Positions 7,111-15,222 of a stretch of 29,110 nt of DNA are shown piece by piece. A program made the position numbers and the translations under genes. Numbering within the stretch: the stretch's first letter is position 1; each line of letters begins with the position of its first letter. Origin of the DNA: Actinomycetes bacterium (lineage in GTDB: Bacteria > Actinomycetota > Actinomycetes > S36-B12 > GCA-2699445). The stretch is taken from NCBI GenBank assembly GCA_022600255.1, contig JAHZKU010000083.1, positions 1-29,110 on the forward strand. The letters are read 5' to 3'. The notes beneath the pieces are model-generated. The model saw only the letters and a list, made by a program, of their open reading frames with translations. It ran no database searches and was not told where the DNA came from.

Positions 7111-9810
7111 TCACCAACTCGACAACCGGCGCGCCTCACCCTCCGTCCCAGCTTCGGTCGGCCGAAGCCAGGCGCGTGCTCCCAAGACGACCGGGCCCAG
7201 CGGTGAAGCAATGATCGGGTTCAAATCCAAGCGCGCAATCTGCGGGAATTCAGCGGCCAGAACCCCCACCCGGACCACCAAGTCTTCCAGCGCCTGGATA
7301 TCGGCTGGCTCGTTCCCGCCGTACCCAAACAGGAGGCTGGCCGCACCGGGATCGCGCACCAACCGGGCTGCATCCGCGTCGGTGATCGGCGGCACACGGA
7401 ACGAGTGATCATTGAGCAGTTCGGCAATCGTGCCACCCAGTCCGAACGACACCACGGGACCAAACAGCGGATCCATCTGGGTTCGCACGACACAGTGCGC
7501 ACCTGCCGGAGCCATCCGCTGCACCACGAACTGGCTAGCCGCTTGGGAATCCAGCGTCGCCGCCAACGACAGGTACGCCGCCCGGAGCGCCGATTCGCTT
7601 TCCAGATTGATGCGGGCCCCGTTTGTGGCCCCACGTCGCGCGAGGCGGGGGTCCAGCGTCTTCAACACCACTGGCCAGCCCACCGAGTCGGCGGCCGCTA
7701 CCGCGGCGTCCTCGCTAGCCACTGGACGCGCTGGCAGCACCTCGATCCCGAAGCAATGCAACAGCGCGGCGGTCTCACTTTGGGTCAACACCACCGTCTC
7801 TGGTTCGTATCGATTCCGCGCTTCGATTTCGTCCAGAATGGCCCGTGCCGACTCGGAGTCGATTTCCAGTAGGTCTGGAACCTCACCGCGGGGTTGGCGA
7901 CGCCATTGGGCGTACTCGACCACACGGACCAAGGCGCGCACTGCCTCCTCCACGGTGCCGAAGTACGGCACCGAACCATGTGGTGCCGAACCGTCTGTGG
8001 CATTCAGGCTTGCTTCCACGATCTTGCTGCCGCTCTTGTCGTATCGCAGCAGGGAGTTGTTGCCTTCGGCTGCGTGCAGGATCGTCACGATGGGAACCGC
8101 AGCGTTGTGGGAAGACTGCAGAATAGCTTCTCGGACACTGGAATCCGGCGACCGAGTGGGCGGCACGTGCACAACCACGACGGCGTCCGTGTTCTCCCCC
8201 GTGACCGGCTTGGCCAGTGCCGCTGACATCGCTTGGCCGGTATCCTCTCCAGCAACATAGTCCTGCGAAACAACTTGCAGGCCTGCGGTTACTAGCGTGT
8301 CGGCGGCCAGAATCATCAGTTCGTGGGAGTCACCCACCACCGAGACTCGCTTGCCCGTGGGTAGGGGTTGGCAGGCAAGGATCCCAGTGATGTCCACCAG
8401 CTCGTCCATCGACCCCGCCTCGAGGACGCCGGTGTTGTGCACCAACTGGTTCACGGCGGCCGCCGATAACTCGGTCCGCCGTTGTCGGGGTCCCAGCGGG
8501 AACGCTTGACTGGTGCGGCCGGAGCGGACCACCACCACCGGCTTGTGACAGCTCACGTCGTGCGCCACCCGAATGAACTTCCGGGGATCGGCCATTGTCT
8601 CCAGATACATCGTCACGACGTCCGAGTCGGTTTCGGCCAGCCAGTACTGCAGCAGGTCCTCGCCGGAAACGTCGGCTCGGTTTCCGGCGGATACGAAAGA
8701 TGAAATCCCGAGCTGGCGGTGCGCCAGCCTGTCCAAGGCGGCGATAGACACCACCGCGCTCTGGCAGAACATCGCCACCCGTCCTCTTGGGGGGATTTGG
8801 TCCGGAACGGCGGCGCACAGATTGCGTCTGGGGTCGGTGTTAATCAGGCCAAGAGCGTTGGGGCCCACCAGGCGCATCCCGTGACCCCGCACCGACTCCA
8901 CAAGTTCGCGTTCCCGCTCGGTGCCATCAGGTCCAGCATCGGCAAAACCTGAGCTCATGACCACAAGCCCGTGAACGCCAGCAGCCCCGCAGTCGGCCAC
9001 GACCTCGGCCACTTGCTCGACGGGAACCACGATGAGAGCCAGATCGATTGGCCCGGGCGCCGCCGCGACACTTGGATAGGCGGGTTGCCCAGCCACCTCC
9101 GAGGCGGTGGGATGGATCGGCAGGATTCGCCCAGTGAATCCCGCCTCGATTAGGTTGCGCAGGGCTAGGTGGCCCAAGCCACCCTCTTTGGCCGAGGCTC
9201 CGATCACCGCAATCGACTCCGGGTTCAGCAGACGTTCGATAGACCGGCTATCGGCGCGTTGTTCTCGATCCCGGGCTACGGCACGGAGTTGATCAGTGGG
9301 TTCGATCTCGAAAGCCAGTTTGACAACACCTTCGTCTAATTCTGAGGCCACCCGGTAGCCAGCGTGACTGAAAGTACCCGCCATCCGACGGTTCTGCGGA
9401 AGCACATCGGCGGTGAACCGTCGGTAGCCGCGCTCTCGCGCCGCAGCAGCGAGGTGTTCCAGTAGCACCGAACCCAGTCCCCGGCCTTGGTAATCATCGC
9501 GCACGGTGAAGGCGACCTCTGCGTCTAATTCCCCGACCTTGTCGTAGCGCCCCACTCCCACGATTTCACCGGCCACGGTGGCCACGATGGCCACTCGGTC
9601 CTGATAGTCGACTTCGGTGAAGCGTTGGACGTCCTTTTCCGTGAGCTCTGGATATGGGGCGAAGAAACGGTAGTAGATCGTTTCATCGCTCAATTGACTG
9701 TGGAATCTGCGCAGCCGATCGGCATCGGTGGGCCGAATTGGTCGCATATGGCAGGTAGAGCCGTCTCGGAGGACAACGTCTGCTTCCCATTGCTCTGGAT
9801 ATTCACTCAC
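7111..9810 (-). CDS. Pat-like protein acetyltransferase: GNAT fused to degenerate NDP-forming acyl-CoA synthetase
   Basis: An 899-residue multidomain protein. Residues 1-175 are a GNAT acetyltransferase with an intact acetyl-CoA motif (YQGRGLG, 107-113). About 190-320 is a CoA-binding Rossmann domain (PESIAVIGAS), 330-600 succinyl-CoA-ligase-like domains, and 670-890 an ATP-grasp domain. This order (GNAT first) matches the PatA-type enzyme described in Streptomyces lividans, which acetylates lysines of acyl-CoA synthetases. The SHTG phosphohistidine motif expected in active NDP-forming synthetases is replaced by PLGPRQRRTEL (438-448), and the ATP-grasp HK-D-GGV motif reads ARRGATNGARI (724-734). 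The synthetase half is therefore probably a ligand sensor, not an enzyme. The start is the GTG at 9810, 6 nt after a -10 box and with no ribosome binding site. It is divergent from parC. Confidence 0.9.
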   Translation of the reverse strand: MSEYPEQWEADVVLRDGSTCHMRPIRPTDADRLRRFHSQLSDETIYYRFFAPYPELTEKDVQRFTEVDYQDRVAIVATVAGEIVGVGRYDKVGELDAEVAFTVRDDYQGRGLGSVLLEHLAAAARERGYRRFTADVLPQNRRMAGTFSHAGYRVASELDEGVVKLAFEIEPTDQLRAVARDREQRADSRSIERLLNPESIAVIGASAKEGGLGHLALRNLIEAGFTGRILPIHPTASEVAGQPAYPSVAAAPGPIDLALIVVPVEQVAEVVADCGAAGVHGLVVMSSGFADAGPDGTERERELVESVRGHGMRLVGPNALGLINTDPRRNLCAAVPDQIPPRGRVAMFCQSAVVSIAALDRLAHRQLGISSFVSAGNRADVSGEDLLQYWLAETDSDVVTMYLETMADPRKFIRVAHDVSCHKPVVVVRSGRTSQAFPLGPRQRRTELSAAAVNQLVHNTGVLEAGSMDELVDITGILACQPLPTGKRVSVVGDSHELMILAADTLVTAGLQVVSQDYVAGEDTGQAMSAALAKPVTGENTDAVVVVHVPPTRSPDSSVREAILQSSHNAAVPIVTILHAAEGNNSLLRYDKSGSKIVEASLNATDGSAPHGSVPYFGTVEEAVRALVRVVEYAQWRRQPRGEVPDLLEIDSESARAILDEIEARNRYEPETVVLTQSETAALLHCFGIEVLPARPVASEDAAVAAADSVGWPVVLKTLDPRLARRGATNGARINLESESALRAAYLSLAATLDSQAASQFVVQRMAPAGAHCVVRTQMDPLFGPVVSFGLGGTIAELLNDHSFRVPPITDADAARLVRDPGAASLLFGYGGNEPADIQALEDLVVRVGVLAAEFPQIARLDLNPIIASPLGPVVLGARAWLRPTEAGTEGEARRLSSW

Positions 9811-9816
9811 AGGTCC

Positions 9817-9822
9817 ACGCTA
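9817..9822 (-). promoter_or_regulatory. Leaderless -10 element of the Pat-like gene
   Basis: On the minus strand TAGCGT (TANNNT) is followed by exactly 6 nt (GGACCT) and the GTG start at 9810. It shares the 71-nt divergent region with the parC ribosome binding site. Confidence 0.5.
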
Positions 9823-9870
9823 GCGAGGCGTTGGGCGCTACACCTCACCGGAGCGCATACCCTTACATCC

Positions 9871-9875
9871 GGAGG
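9871..9875 (+). promoter_or_regulatory. Ribosome binding site that fixes the parC start
   Basis: GGAGG, 6 nt before the ATG at 9882. It argues against the longer in-frame start at 9831. Confidence 0.8.
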
Positions 9876-9881
9876 TACGAC

Positions 9882-12374
9882 ATGACCCGCTCAGAAGCCG
9901 GCGCTGCGCCACCGTCTGGCCCCGAGGAACGCATCATTGATGTCGACATCAACGAGGAGATGCGGGGTTCTTTCCTGGAATACGCCTATTCGGTGATCTA
10001 CTCGCGGGCACTGCCAGATGCCCGGGACGGCCTGAAACCAGTGCAACGTCGCATCCTGTTCCAGATGGCCCAAATGGGACTGCGCCCGGATCGCGGTCAT
10101 GTCAAGAGTGCGCGGGTGGTCGGTGAGGTCATGGGTCGGCTGCACCCCCATGGGGACGGCGCCATCTATGACGCCTTGGTCCGGATGTCGCAGTCCTTCT
10201 CCTTGCGCCTGCCCATGATTGACGGTCATGGCAACTTCGGCTCAGCGGACGATGGCCCCGCGGCCATGCGCTACACCGAATGTCGCTTGGCACCCCCGGC
10301 CCTTGAGATGACCGCCTCGATCGACGAAGACACCGTGGACTTTCGTCCAAACTACGACAGTCGGGAGACTGAGCCGGTCGTCCTACCAGCCGCGATTCCG
10401 AATCTCCTCGTCAACGGGGCCGCCGGGATTGCCGTCGGGATGGCCACCAACATGGCCCCACACAATCTCACCGAGGTCGTGGCTGCTGCCAAGCACCTAC
10501 TGGAGTACCCGAACGCGCGACTAGACACGTTGATGCGTTTCGTGCCTGGCCCGGATTTGCCCACTGGCGGCATGATTGTGGGTCTCGAGGGGGTCCGCGA
10601 GGCCTACGAAACCGGGAGAGGGCGGTTTCGCATCCGCGCGAAGACCAGCATTGAGAAAGTGTCTGCACGGCGACAAGGAATTGTTGTGACGGAGCTGCCT
10701 TACACGGTCGGCCCGGAACGAGTGTCCGAACGGATCAAGGACTTGGTCCTGTCCAAGAAGCTCACCGGGATCGCCAACTTGGTGGACCTGACTGATGCCG
10801 AGCACGGCTTGCGGCTAGTCATCGAAGTTAAGTCCGGTTTCAACCCCGAGGCGTTGCGGGAGCGGCTGTTCAAGCTGACTCCACTCGAGGAGCAGTTCTC
10901 GGTCAACAATGTGGCTTTGGTGGATGGCACTCCCAAAACCCTTGGGCTAAAGGCCCTGCTATCGGAATACATCACCCACCGAATTGAAGTGGTCAGGCGA
11001 CGCTCGAAGTACCGGTTGGGCCGCGCCGAGGATCGCCTGCACCTCGTGGCTGGGCTGCTCATCGCCATCCTGGATATCGACGACGTTATCGCAATCGTTC
11101 GCGGTAGTAACGACGCAGCGCAGGCGAAGAAGCGGTTGATCGCGGCTTTCGACCTGTCCGAAACGCAGGCCACCTACATCTTGGAGATGCCACTGCGGCG
11201 CTTAACGAAGTTTTCCAAGCTCGAGCTAGAAGCCGAAGCCGATGAGCTCTCAGAGCGCATCGCGCAGTTGCGCGAGATTCTGGGCAGCAAGGCAGCGCTA
11301 AAGAAAGTGGTGGCTGCGGAGTTGGGCGAGGTTGCTGACAAGCACGGGACACCACGCCGCACGGTGCTGCTGCAGTCCGACGGGGTGGTCTCGCCGGACG
11401 CACCCCTGCAGGTGGCTGATGCGCAGTGCTGGGTGTTGCTCTCCAGCACCGGCCTCTTGGCCCGCACGGCGACCGCCGAACTACCCGAGGGATTAGATCC
11501 CAACGCCCCGCACGGTTGTATTACCGCGGGGGCACCGACCACCTCTCGGGGGGAAGTTGGTGTGGTCGGCTCAGACGGGATCATGCGTCGGATCTCAGTG
11601 GTGGAACTTCCAGAGCTAGCCGCCAGCGACTCGGCCTCCGTGGCGGGAGGGACGCCGCTGGGGGCTCTGGCCGACTTGCCAAAGGGCGTCAACGCCGTGG
11701 GGCTGGTCCCGATCAGCAGCGTCAGCGGCGCAGCCGACGACGCCACGGGCTCGGAAGAGGGTTCCGTTGATTCGCCCGCTCACATCGTGGCATTGGGGAC
11801 CGCCAGCGGCATGGTGAAACGCGTTGACCCGCGAGGCCCGGCCTCCAAGGACAGCTGGGAACTGATCCGGCTAGCACCCGGTGACGCTGTGATCAGTGCG
11901 GGCCGCTGCACCGCTGATGACGATTTGGTGTTCATCACGGCCAAAGCCCAGTTGCTGCGGTTCCCGGCCAGCTTGGTTCGAGTTCAGGGCCGAGCCGGTG
12001 GCGGCATGGCCGGAATTAGACTGCGCGCTGACGATGCCGCGATCTATTTCGGGGTGGTGAGTCCGCAAGCTTCCAATGAGGTCGTGACGGTGAGCGCCAG
12101 TGACGATGAACTCCCGGGTTTGGGTACGGCCACGGTAAAGCGGTCCGCATACGCGGACTTCCCCCACAAGGGGCGCGCCACTGGCGGCGTGCGCTGCCAT
12201 CGTTTCCGGAAAGGGGAGGATCACCTCGCGTTAGCTCGGGCGGGGGGCAACCCACAAGCCGCCGCGACCACACGCGGCAAACCAGTCAAGCTACCCACTG
12301 AACTTGGTGGTCGTGACGGCACGGGCACACCTCTTACCCAGCTGATCGGTGCCTTGGGGGGCCGACCGCGGTGA
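9882..12374 (+). CDS. parC: DNA topoisomerase IV subunit A
   Basis: The DNA breakage-reunion subunit of a type IIA topoisomerase that separates linked daughter chromosomes; its partner is the ParE encoded at 15223-17325. The 830-residue protein has the winged-helix core with the catalytic tyrosine Y131 (AAMRYTE) and the EYAYSVI-SRALPDARDGLKPVQRR block near the N-terminus. A coiled-coil tower region ends around 390-500, and a beta-pinwheel C-terminal domain follows. The GyrA box is not canonical; the closest segment is QGRAGGGMAG, which supports ParC rather than GyrA. In the quinolone-contact region (HPHGDGAIYD) the usual Ser is Gly93, while Asp97 is kept. The start is fixed by GGAGG. The stop overlaps the next gene's GTG by 4 nt (GTGA), so the two are coupled. 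Confidence 0.95.
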   Translation: MTRSEAGAAPPSGPEERIIDVDINEEMRGSFLEYAYSVIYSRALPDARDGLKPVQRRILFQMAQMGLRPDRGHVKSARVVGEVMGRLHPHGDGAIYDALVRMSQSFSLRLPMIDGHGNFGSADDGPAAMRYTECRLAPPALEMTASIDEDTVDFRPNYDSRETEPVVLPAAIPNLLVNGAAGIAVGMATNMAPHNLTEVVAAAKHLLEYPNARLDTLMRFVPGPDLPTGGMIVGLEGVREAYETGRGRFRIRAKTSIEKVSARRQGIVVTELPYTVGPERVSERIKDLVLSKKLTGIANLVDLTDAEHGLRLVIEVKSGFNPEALRERLFKLTPLEEQFSVNNVALVDGTPKTLGLKALLSEYITHRIEVVRRRSKYRLGRAEDRLHLVAGLLIAILDIDDVIAIVRGSNDAAQAKKRLIAAFDLSETQATYILEMPLRRLTKFSKLELEAEADELSERIAQLREILGSKAALKKVVAAELGEVADKHGTPRRTVLLQSDGVVSPDAPLQVADAQCWVLLSSTGLLARTATAELPEGLDPNAPHGCITAGAPTTSRGEVGVVGSDGIMRRISVVELPELAASDSASVAGGTPLGALADLPKGVNAVGLVPISSVSGAADDATGSEEGSVDSPAHIVALGTASGMVKRVDPRGPASKDSWELIRLAPGDAVISAGRCTADDDLVFITAKAQLLRFPASLVRVQGRAGGGMAGIRLRADDAAIYFGVVSPQASNEVVTVSASDDELPGLGTATVKRSAYADFPHKGRATGGVRCHRFRKGEDHLALARAGGNPQAAATTRGKPVKLPTELGGRDGTGTPLTQLIGALGGRPR

Positions 12375-13201
12375 CAACAGCGACGTGCAGCGAACAGAGC
12401 AGCGCCGTGGCCGAACCGCTGGCGGGGACAGCGCCCACCCAGTCGCGATTGCTCATCGTGGAACAGCCTGGCCCCTGGGGCGCCAAGGCACTGCAAGACT
12501 CCCGGCTGCTCCCCCGGGTCCGTGAGGCATTGCTGAGTTACGACGCCCAGTCCAAGCAGAAGGTCCTCCTGGCTCGCCGGGATACTCGGCCCACACTGGC
12601 CGATGGCCGGAACGTGTGGTCGATGGAGCGCGTCGGAACTCGAGTGCTCAGCCGCCATGCGGTGTTGCCGGTGACAGCGGACCCCAGCCTGATCGCGAAC
12701 GCGCATGCGACGGCGCAGGAACAGCCGCAGTCCGCGACCGCCTTCATCTGCACCAACAGCGCCCGAGACAAGTGCTGCGCACTCCTGGGACGGCGCACCG
12801 TGGCCGCATTACCGGATGCTTGGCAAATATCCCACGTTGGTGGCCACCGATTCGCTCCAACGGGCCTGCTCTTCCCCAGTGGGGTGTTCGCGGGCCGCAT
12901 GAGCGACCCCGACGCATGGTCGCGCGCGGACGGCCCGCCCCTGCCGCACATGCGCGGTCGCATGGGCCGCGCCCCGTGGCAGCAGGCCGCAGAGATCGCC
13001 GTGGCCGAACTGACCGGAACGAACCTCAGCGCGTTCGATTCTGCTGGGCCCGCGACAGGAGTCGAGGTCAGTGGGCCGGGTGGAATGCGGTGGACCGTGT
13101 CGGTGCAGGAGACAACGCTGCCACCGCGGAGTCCGAGCTGCAGCAAATCTGCGGAGGCCGCCACTGTCTGGTTGGCTGGCCAGGTGCACAGCGCGAGCTG
13201 A
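12371..13201 (+). CDS. Sucrase/ferredoxin-like family protein
   Basis: A 276-residue protein of the sucraseferredoxin-like family (PF06999), a thioredoxin-like fold thought to bind a [2Fe-2S] cluster. Diagnostic features are FICTNSARDKCCALLGRR, with C127, C135 and C136, followed by ISHVGGHRFAPTGLLFPSG (153-171), where H155 and H159 lie. A weakly conserved C-terminal region ends near CSKSAEAATVWLAG. Despite the family name, there is no good evidence that such proteins act on sucrose; an electron-transfer role is more likely. The GTG start overlaps the parC stop as GTGA, so it is translated by coupling. Its link to topoisomerase IV is probably positional rather than functional. The ferredoxin-NADP reductase gene nearby is a possible redox partner (inference). 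Confidence 0.87.
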   Translation: MTTATCSEQSSAVAEPLAGTAPTQSRLLIVEQPGPWGAKALQDSRLLPRVREALLSYDAQSKQKVLLARRDTRPTLADGRNVWSMERVGTRVLSRHAVLPVTADPSLIANAHATAQEQPQSATAFICTNSARDKCCALLGRRTVAALPDAWQISHVGGHRFAPTGLLFPSGVFAGRMSDPDAWSRADGPPLPHMRGRMGRAPWQQAAEIAVAELTGTNLSAFDSAGPATGVEVSGPGGMRWTVSVQETTLPPRSPSCSKSAEAATVWLAGQVHSAS

Positions 13202-13265
13202 CCTCCCAGGCCTGACTTGGTGCTGGCCACGGTGCCAGGTCCGGAATTACACCAACAGGCGCGGT

Positions 13266-13271
13266 TAGAAT
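13266..13271 (+). promoter_or_regulatory. Leaderless -10 element of the thioredoxin-fold gene
   Basis: TAGAAT, 6 nt before the ATG at 13278. This is one of the strongest matches to the -10 consensus in the window; no clear -35 box is seen. Confidence 0.6.
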
Positions 13272-13277
13272 AGATGC

Positions 13278-13859
13278 ATGGCAATGCACTCACACATGGT
13301 TCCTCTTGGCACACCCCTGCCAGATGTCACACTCCCAGACTTGGCGGGCCAACCGGTTCGCCTGATCGACTATGCCGCCGGCGAGCCACTGGTGGTGATA
13401 TTCCTCGCCAACCACTGCCCGTACGTGCGTCACATCGAGCATCGATTGGCACAGGTCTTTGACGCCTTCGAGGGAACAGGCGTCCGTTTCATCGCGATTT
13501 CGTCCAACGATGTCACCACCCACCCGGACGACGACGCCGCCGGGCTAGCCAGCCAGATCGAACGGACCGGATGGCGATTCCCTTACCTGATGGACGAGGA
13601 TCAGACAGCGGCCAAAGCTTTTCATGCGGCCTGCACTCCGGATTTCTTTGTGTTTGATGCCCAAGGCCAACTCGCATACCGCGGTTCCTTCGACGCATCG
13701 ACGCCAAAGAACGGCAACCCGGTGAACGGAAAACACTTGCGCGATGCGGTGACCAAGGTTCTGCTCGACAAACCTGTGCCGGAACCGCAGCCGCCATCGA
13801 TGGGGTGCGGAATCAAATGGAAGCCCGGCAATGAACCGGAAGCGATCACCTTTGTATGA
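13278..13859 (+). CDS. Thioredoxin-fold AhpC/TSA family protein
   Basis: A 193-residue thioredoxin-like protein of the AhpC/TSA-redoxin group. It has the redox motif NHCPYV with C47, whose second position is Val (CPYV), so it is not a classical CxxC. Further cysteines are C119 (ACTPDFFVFD, the cis-Pro loop region) and C177 in the conserved C-terminal SMGCGIKWK. This pattern is shared by a family usually labelled thioredoxin family protein or peroxiredoxin-like; the partner and substrate are unknown. There is no signal peptide, so it is cytosolic. The ATG at 13278 lies 6 nt after a -10 box and lacks a ribosome binding site. Its stop overlaps the ATG of the ferredoxin-NADP reductase gene (ATGA), which suggests a shared redox function. 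Confidence 0.88.
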   Translation: MAMHSHMVPLGTPLPDVTLPDLAGQPVRLIDYAAGEPLVVIFLANHCPYVRHIEHRLAQVFDAFEGTGVRFIAISSNDVTTHPDDDAAGLASQIERTGWRFPYLMDEDQTAAKAFHAACTPDFFVFDAQGQLAYRGSFDASTPKNGNPVNGKHLRDAVTKVLLDKPVPEPQPPSMGCGIKWKPGNEPEAITFV

Positions 13860-14839
13860 GCCCGATTTCCACTGACGTTCTGATCGTTGGCGCAGGCCCG
13901 ACGGGTTTGTATGCGGCCTACTACGCTGGCTTTCGCGGCTGGTCCACCATGGTGCTGGACAACCTCCCCGAGGCCGGTGGTCAGATCACCGCGATGTATC
14001 CGGAGAAGGACATCTTTGATGTTGCCGGATTCCCGGCCGTGCGCGGTCGCGTACTCGTGCAGGAACTTAAGGCACAGGCCGATCAGTTCCCCACTCAATA
14101 CCTACTCGGTCAGCAAGCCGTATCGTTGGAGTCGTCGACGGATGCTCCGGCCGTGGTCACAACAGCGGGGGGTCAAGAGATCCACGCGAAGGCGGTGGTT
14201 ATCACGGGCGGTATCGGATCGTTCCGTCCCCGCCCACTACCCGCTGGCGGCGGCTGGGAGGATCGCGGCCTGGCGTTCTTTGTTCCGCGTCCCGCCGAGT
14301 ACGCCGACAAGGATGTCGTCATCGTTGGCGGTGGCGATTCTGCACTGGATTGGGCGTTGATGCTGCAGCCCACGGCTAAGTCGATCAGTGTCGTACACCG
14401 TCGGGACAAGTTCCGTGCCCACGGCTCGATGATCACCAAAGCCCAAGACCTCGGCGTCAACTTCTATACGCCACACGAAGTGACCGCTCTGCGTGGTGAT
14501 GAGTCCGTTGCAGAGATCGAGATTACCCACAAGAAGGACGGCGCCATCACCGTGCTGCCTGCTGATGCCGTGGTGGCAGCCTTGGGTTTTATCGCCAACA
14601 TTGGGCCCATTGCAGATTGGGGTTTGGAAATCCAGAAGCGCCGCATTGTTGTGGAGACCGACATGTCCACCAACGTTCCAAGGGTCTTCGCCGCCGGGGA
14701 CATCACTGTTTACCCAGGCAAGGTGCCGCTACTTTCCGTTGGCTTCGGAGAAGCCGCTTTGGCGATCAACAACGCGGCCCCGTTCGTCAGCCCGGATCTC
14801 GGTATTTTCCCGGGACACTCCAGTGGCGATGCCAACTGA
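13856..14839 (+). CDS. Ferredoxin-NADP+ reductase, thioredoxin-reductase type
   Basis: A 327-residue flavoprotein that moves electrons between NADPH and ferredoxin. It has the FAD-binding GAGPTG (12-17), a second Rossmann motif for NADPH, VGGGDSALD (157-165), followed by VVHRRDKFRA (179-188), and the FAD-side FAAGD near the C-terminus. The CxxC redox pair of thioredoxin reductases is absent; the equivalent stretch reads FFVPRPAEYADK. That places it with the YumC-type FNRs rather than TrxB. The length is typical. The ATG at 13856 overlaps the stop of the preceding thioredoxin-fold gene, so translation is coupled. Its stop is overlapped by the ATG of the NmrA-like remnant. Confidence 0.93.
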   Translation: MSPISTDVLIVGAGPTGLYAAYYAGFRGWSTMVLDNLPEAGGQITAMYPEKDIFDVAGFPAVRGRVLVQELKAQADQFPTQYLLGQQAVSLESSTDAPAVVTTAGGQEIHAKAVVITGGIGSFRPRPLPAGGGWEDRGLAFFVPRPAEYADKDVVIVGGGDSALDWALMLQPTAKSISVVHRRDKFRAHGSMITKAQDLGVNFYTPHEVTALRGDESVAEIEITHKKDGAITVLPADAVVAALGFIANIGPIADWGLEIQKRRIVVETDMSTNVPRVFAAGDITVYPGKVPLLSVGFGEAALAINNAAPFVSPDLGIFPGHSSGDAN

Positions 14840-15190
14840 CCCGGCCCGCCCGATTCTGGTGACGGGGGCGTTAGGCAACATCGGCCGCGAGGTCGTAGCA
14901 GCGGGCAAGCGCGTCCGTGCGGCCCACCTAGACCCGGCGTTGGTGAAGGAGCGATTTCCCAGCGCCTAGGTGACAGCGGTGCGGTTCGACTTCACCGATG
15001 CCAAGACCTGGTAACCGGCTTTCGCGGCCGGCCCAGGCCGCGGGGTTGCAGCGTGGACTGGACCTTTGTGCGGCCCTCGTTCTTCATGGAAAACCTACCC
15101 ACGACCCACGCCAGCGACATTCGTGAGTGCCACGAAATCCTGGTCCCCGCCGGTGACCGGGCACGCTCCGGTGTCTTTTGCGGACTGGGC
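14829..15190 (+). pseudogene. Remnant of an NmrA-like NAD(P)-binding oxidoreductase
   Basis: Pieces of one NmrA/atypical short-chain dehydrogenase protein are spread over two frames. From 14829, MPTDPARPILVTGALGNIGR gives the Rossmann motif and runs to a TAG at 14967-14969. After the stop the same frame reads VTAVRFDFTDAKTW and hits a TAA. The next recognisable part, DWTFVRPSFFMENL (from about 15053), is in another frame; the central region, perhaps 80-100 residues, is missing. Then PVTGHAPVSFADWA (from about 15155) returns to the first frame. An intact protein would be about 280 residues, and the remnant is about 360 nt. The ATG overlaps the FNR stop by 11 nt, so it was probably once the last gene of this operon. 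The exact end is uncertain. Confidence 0.85.
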
Positions 15191-15222
15191 CAGCGCACAC
15201 TCGGAGGTCTGGCGTTCGTCGC

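Noticed and set aside
7412..8260. 282-residue plus-strand frame opposite the Pat-like gene
   Set aside because: It is a low-complexity, Ser/Arg-rich product with no recognised domain, lying wholly inside a confident coding region.
9831..9881. Longer parC start with a 17-residue extension
   Set aside because: GGAGG 6 nt before the ATG at 9882 and the family N-terminus support the shorter form.
12538..13314. 258-residue minus-strand frame opposite the sucrase/ferredoxin-like gene
   Set aside because: The + strand frame has a clear family match and a coupled start; the opposite frame shows no domain, only codon-bias shadow.
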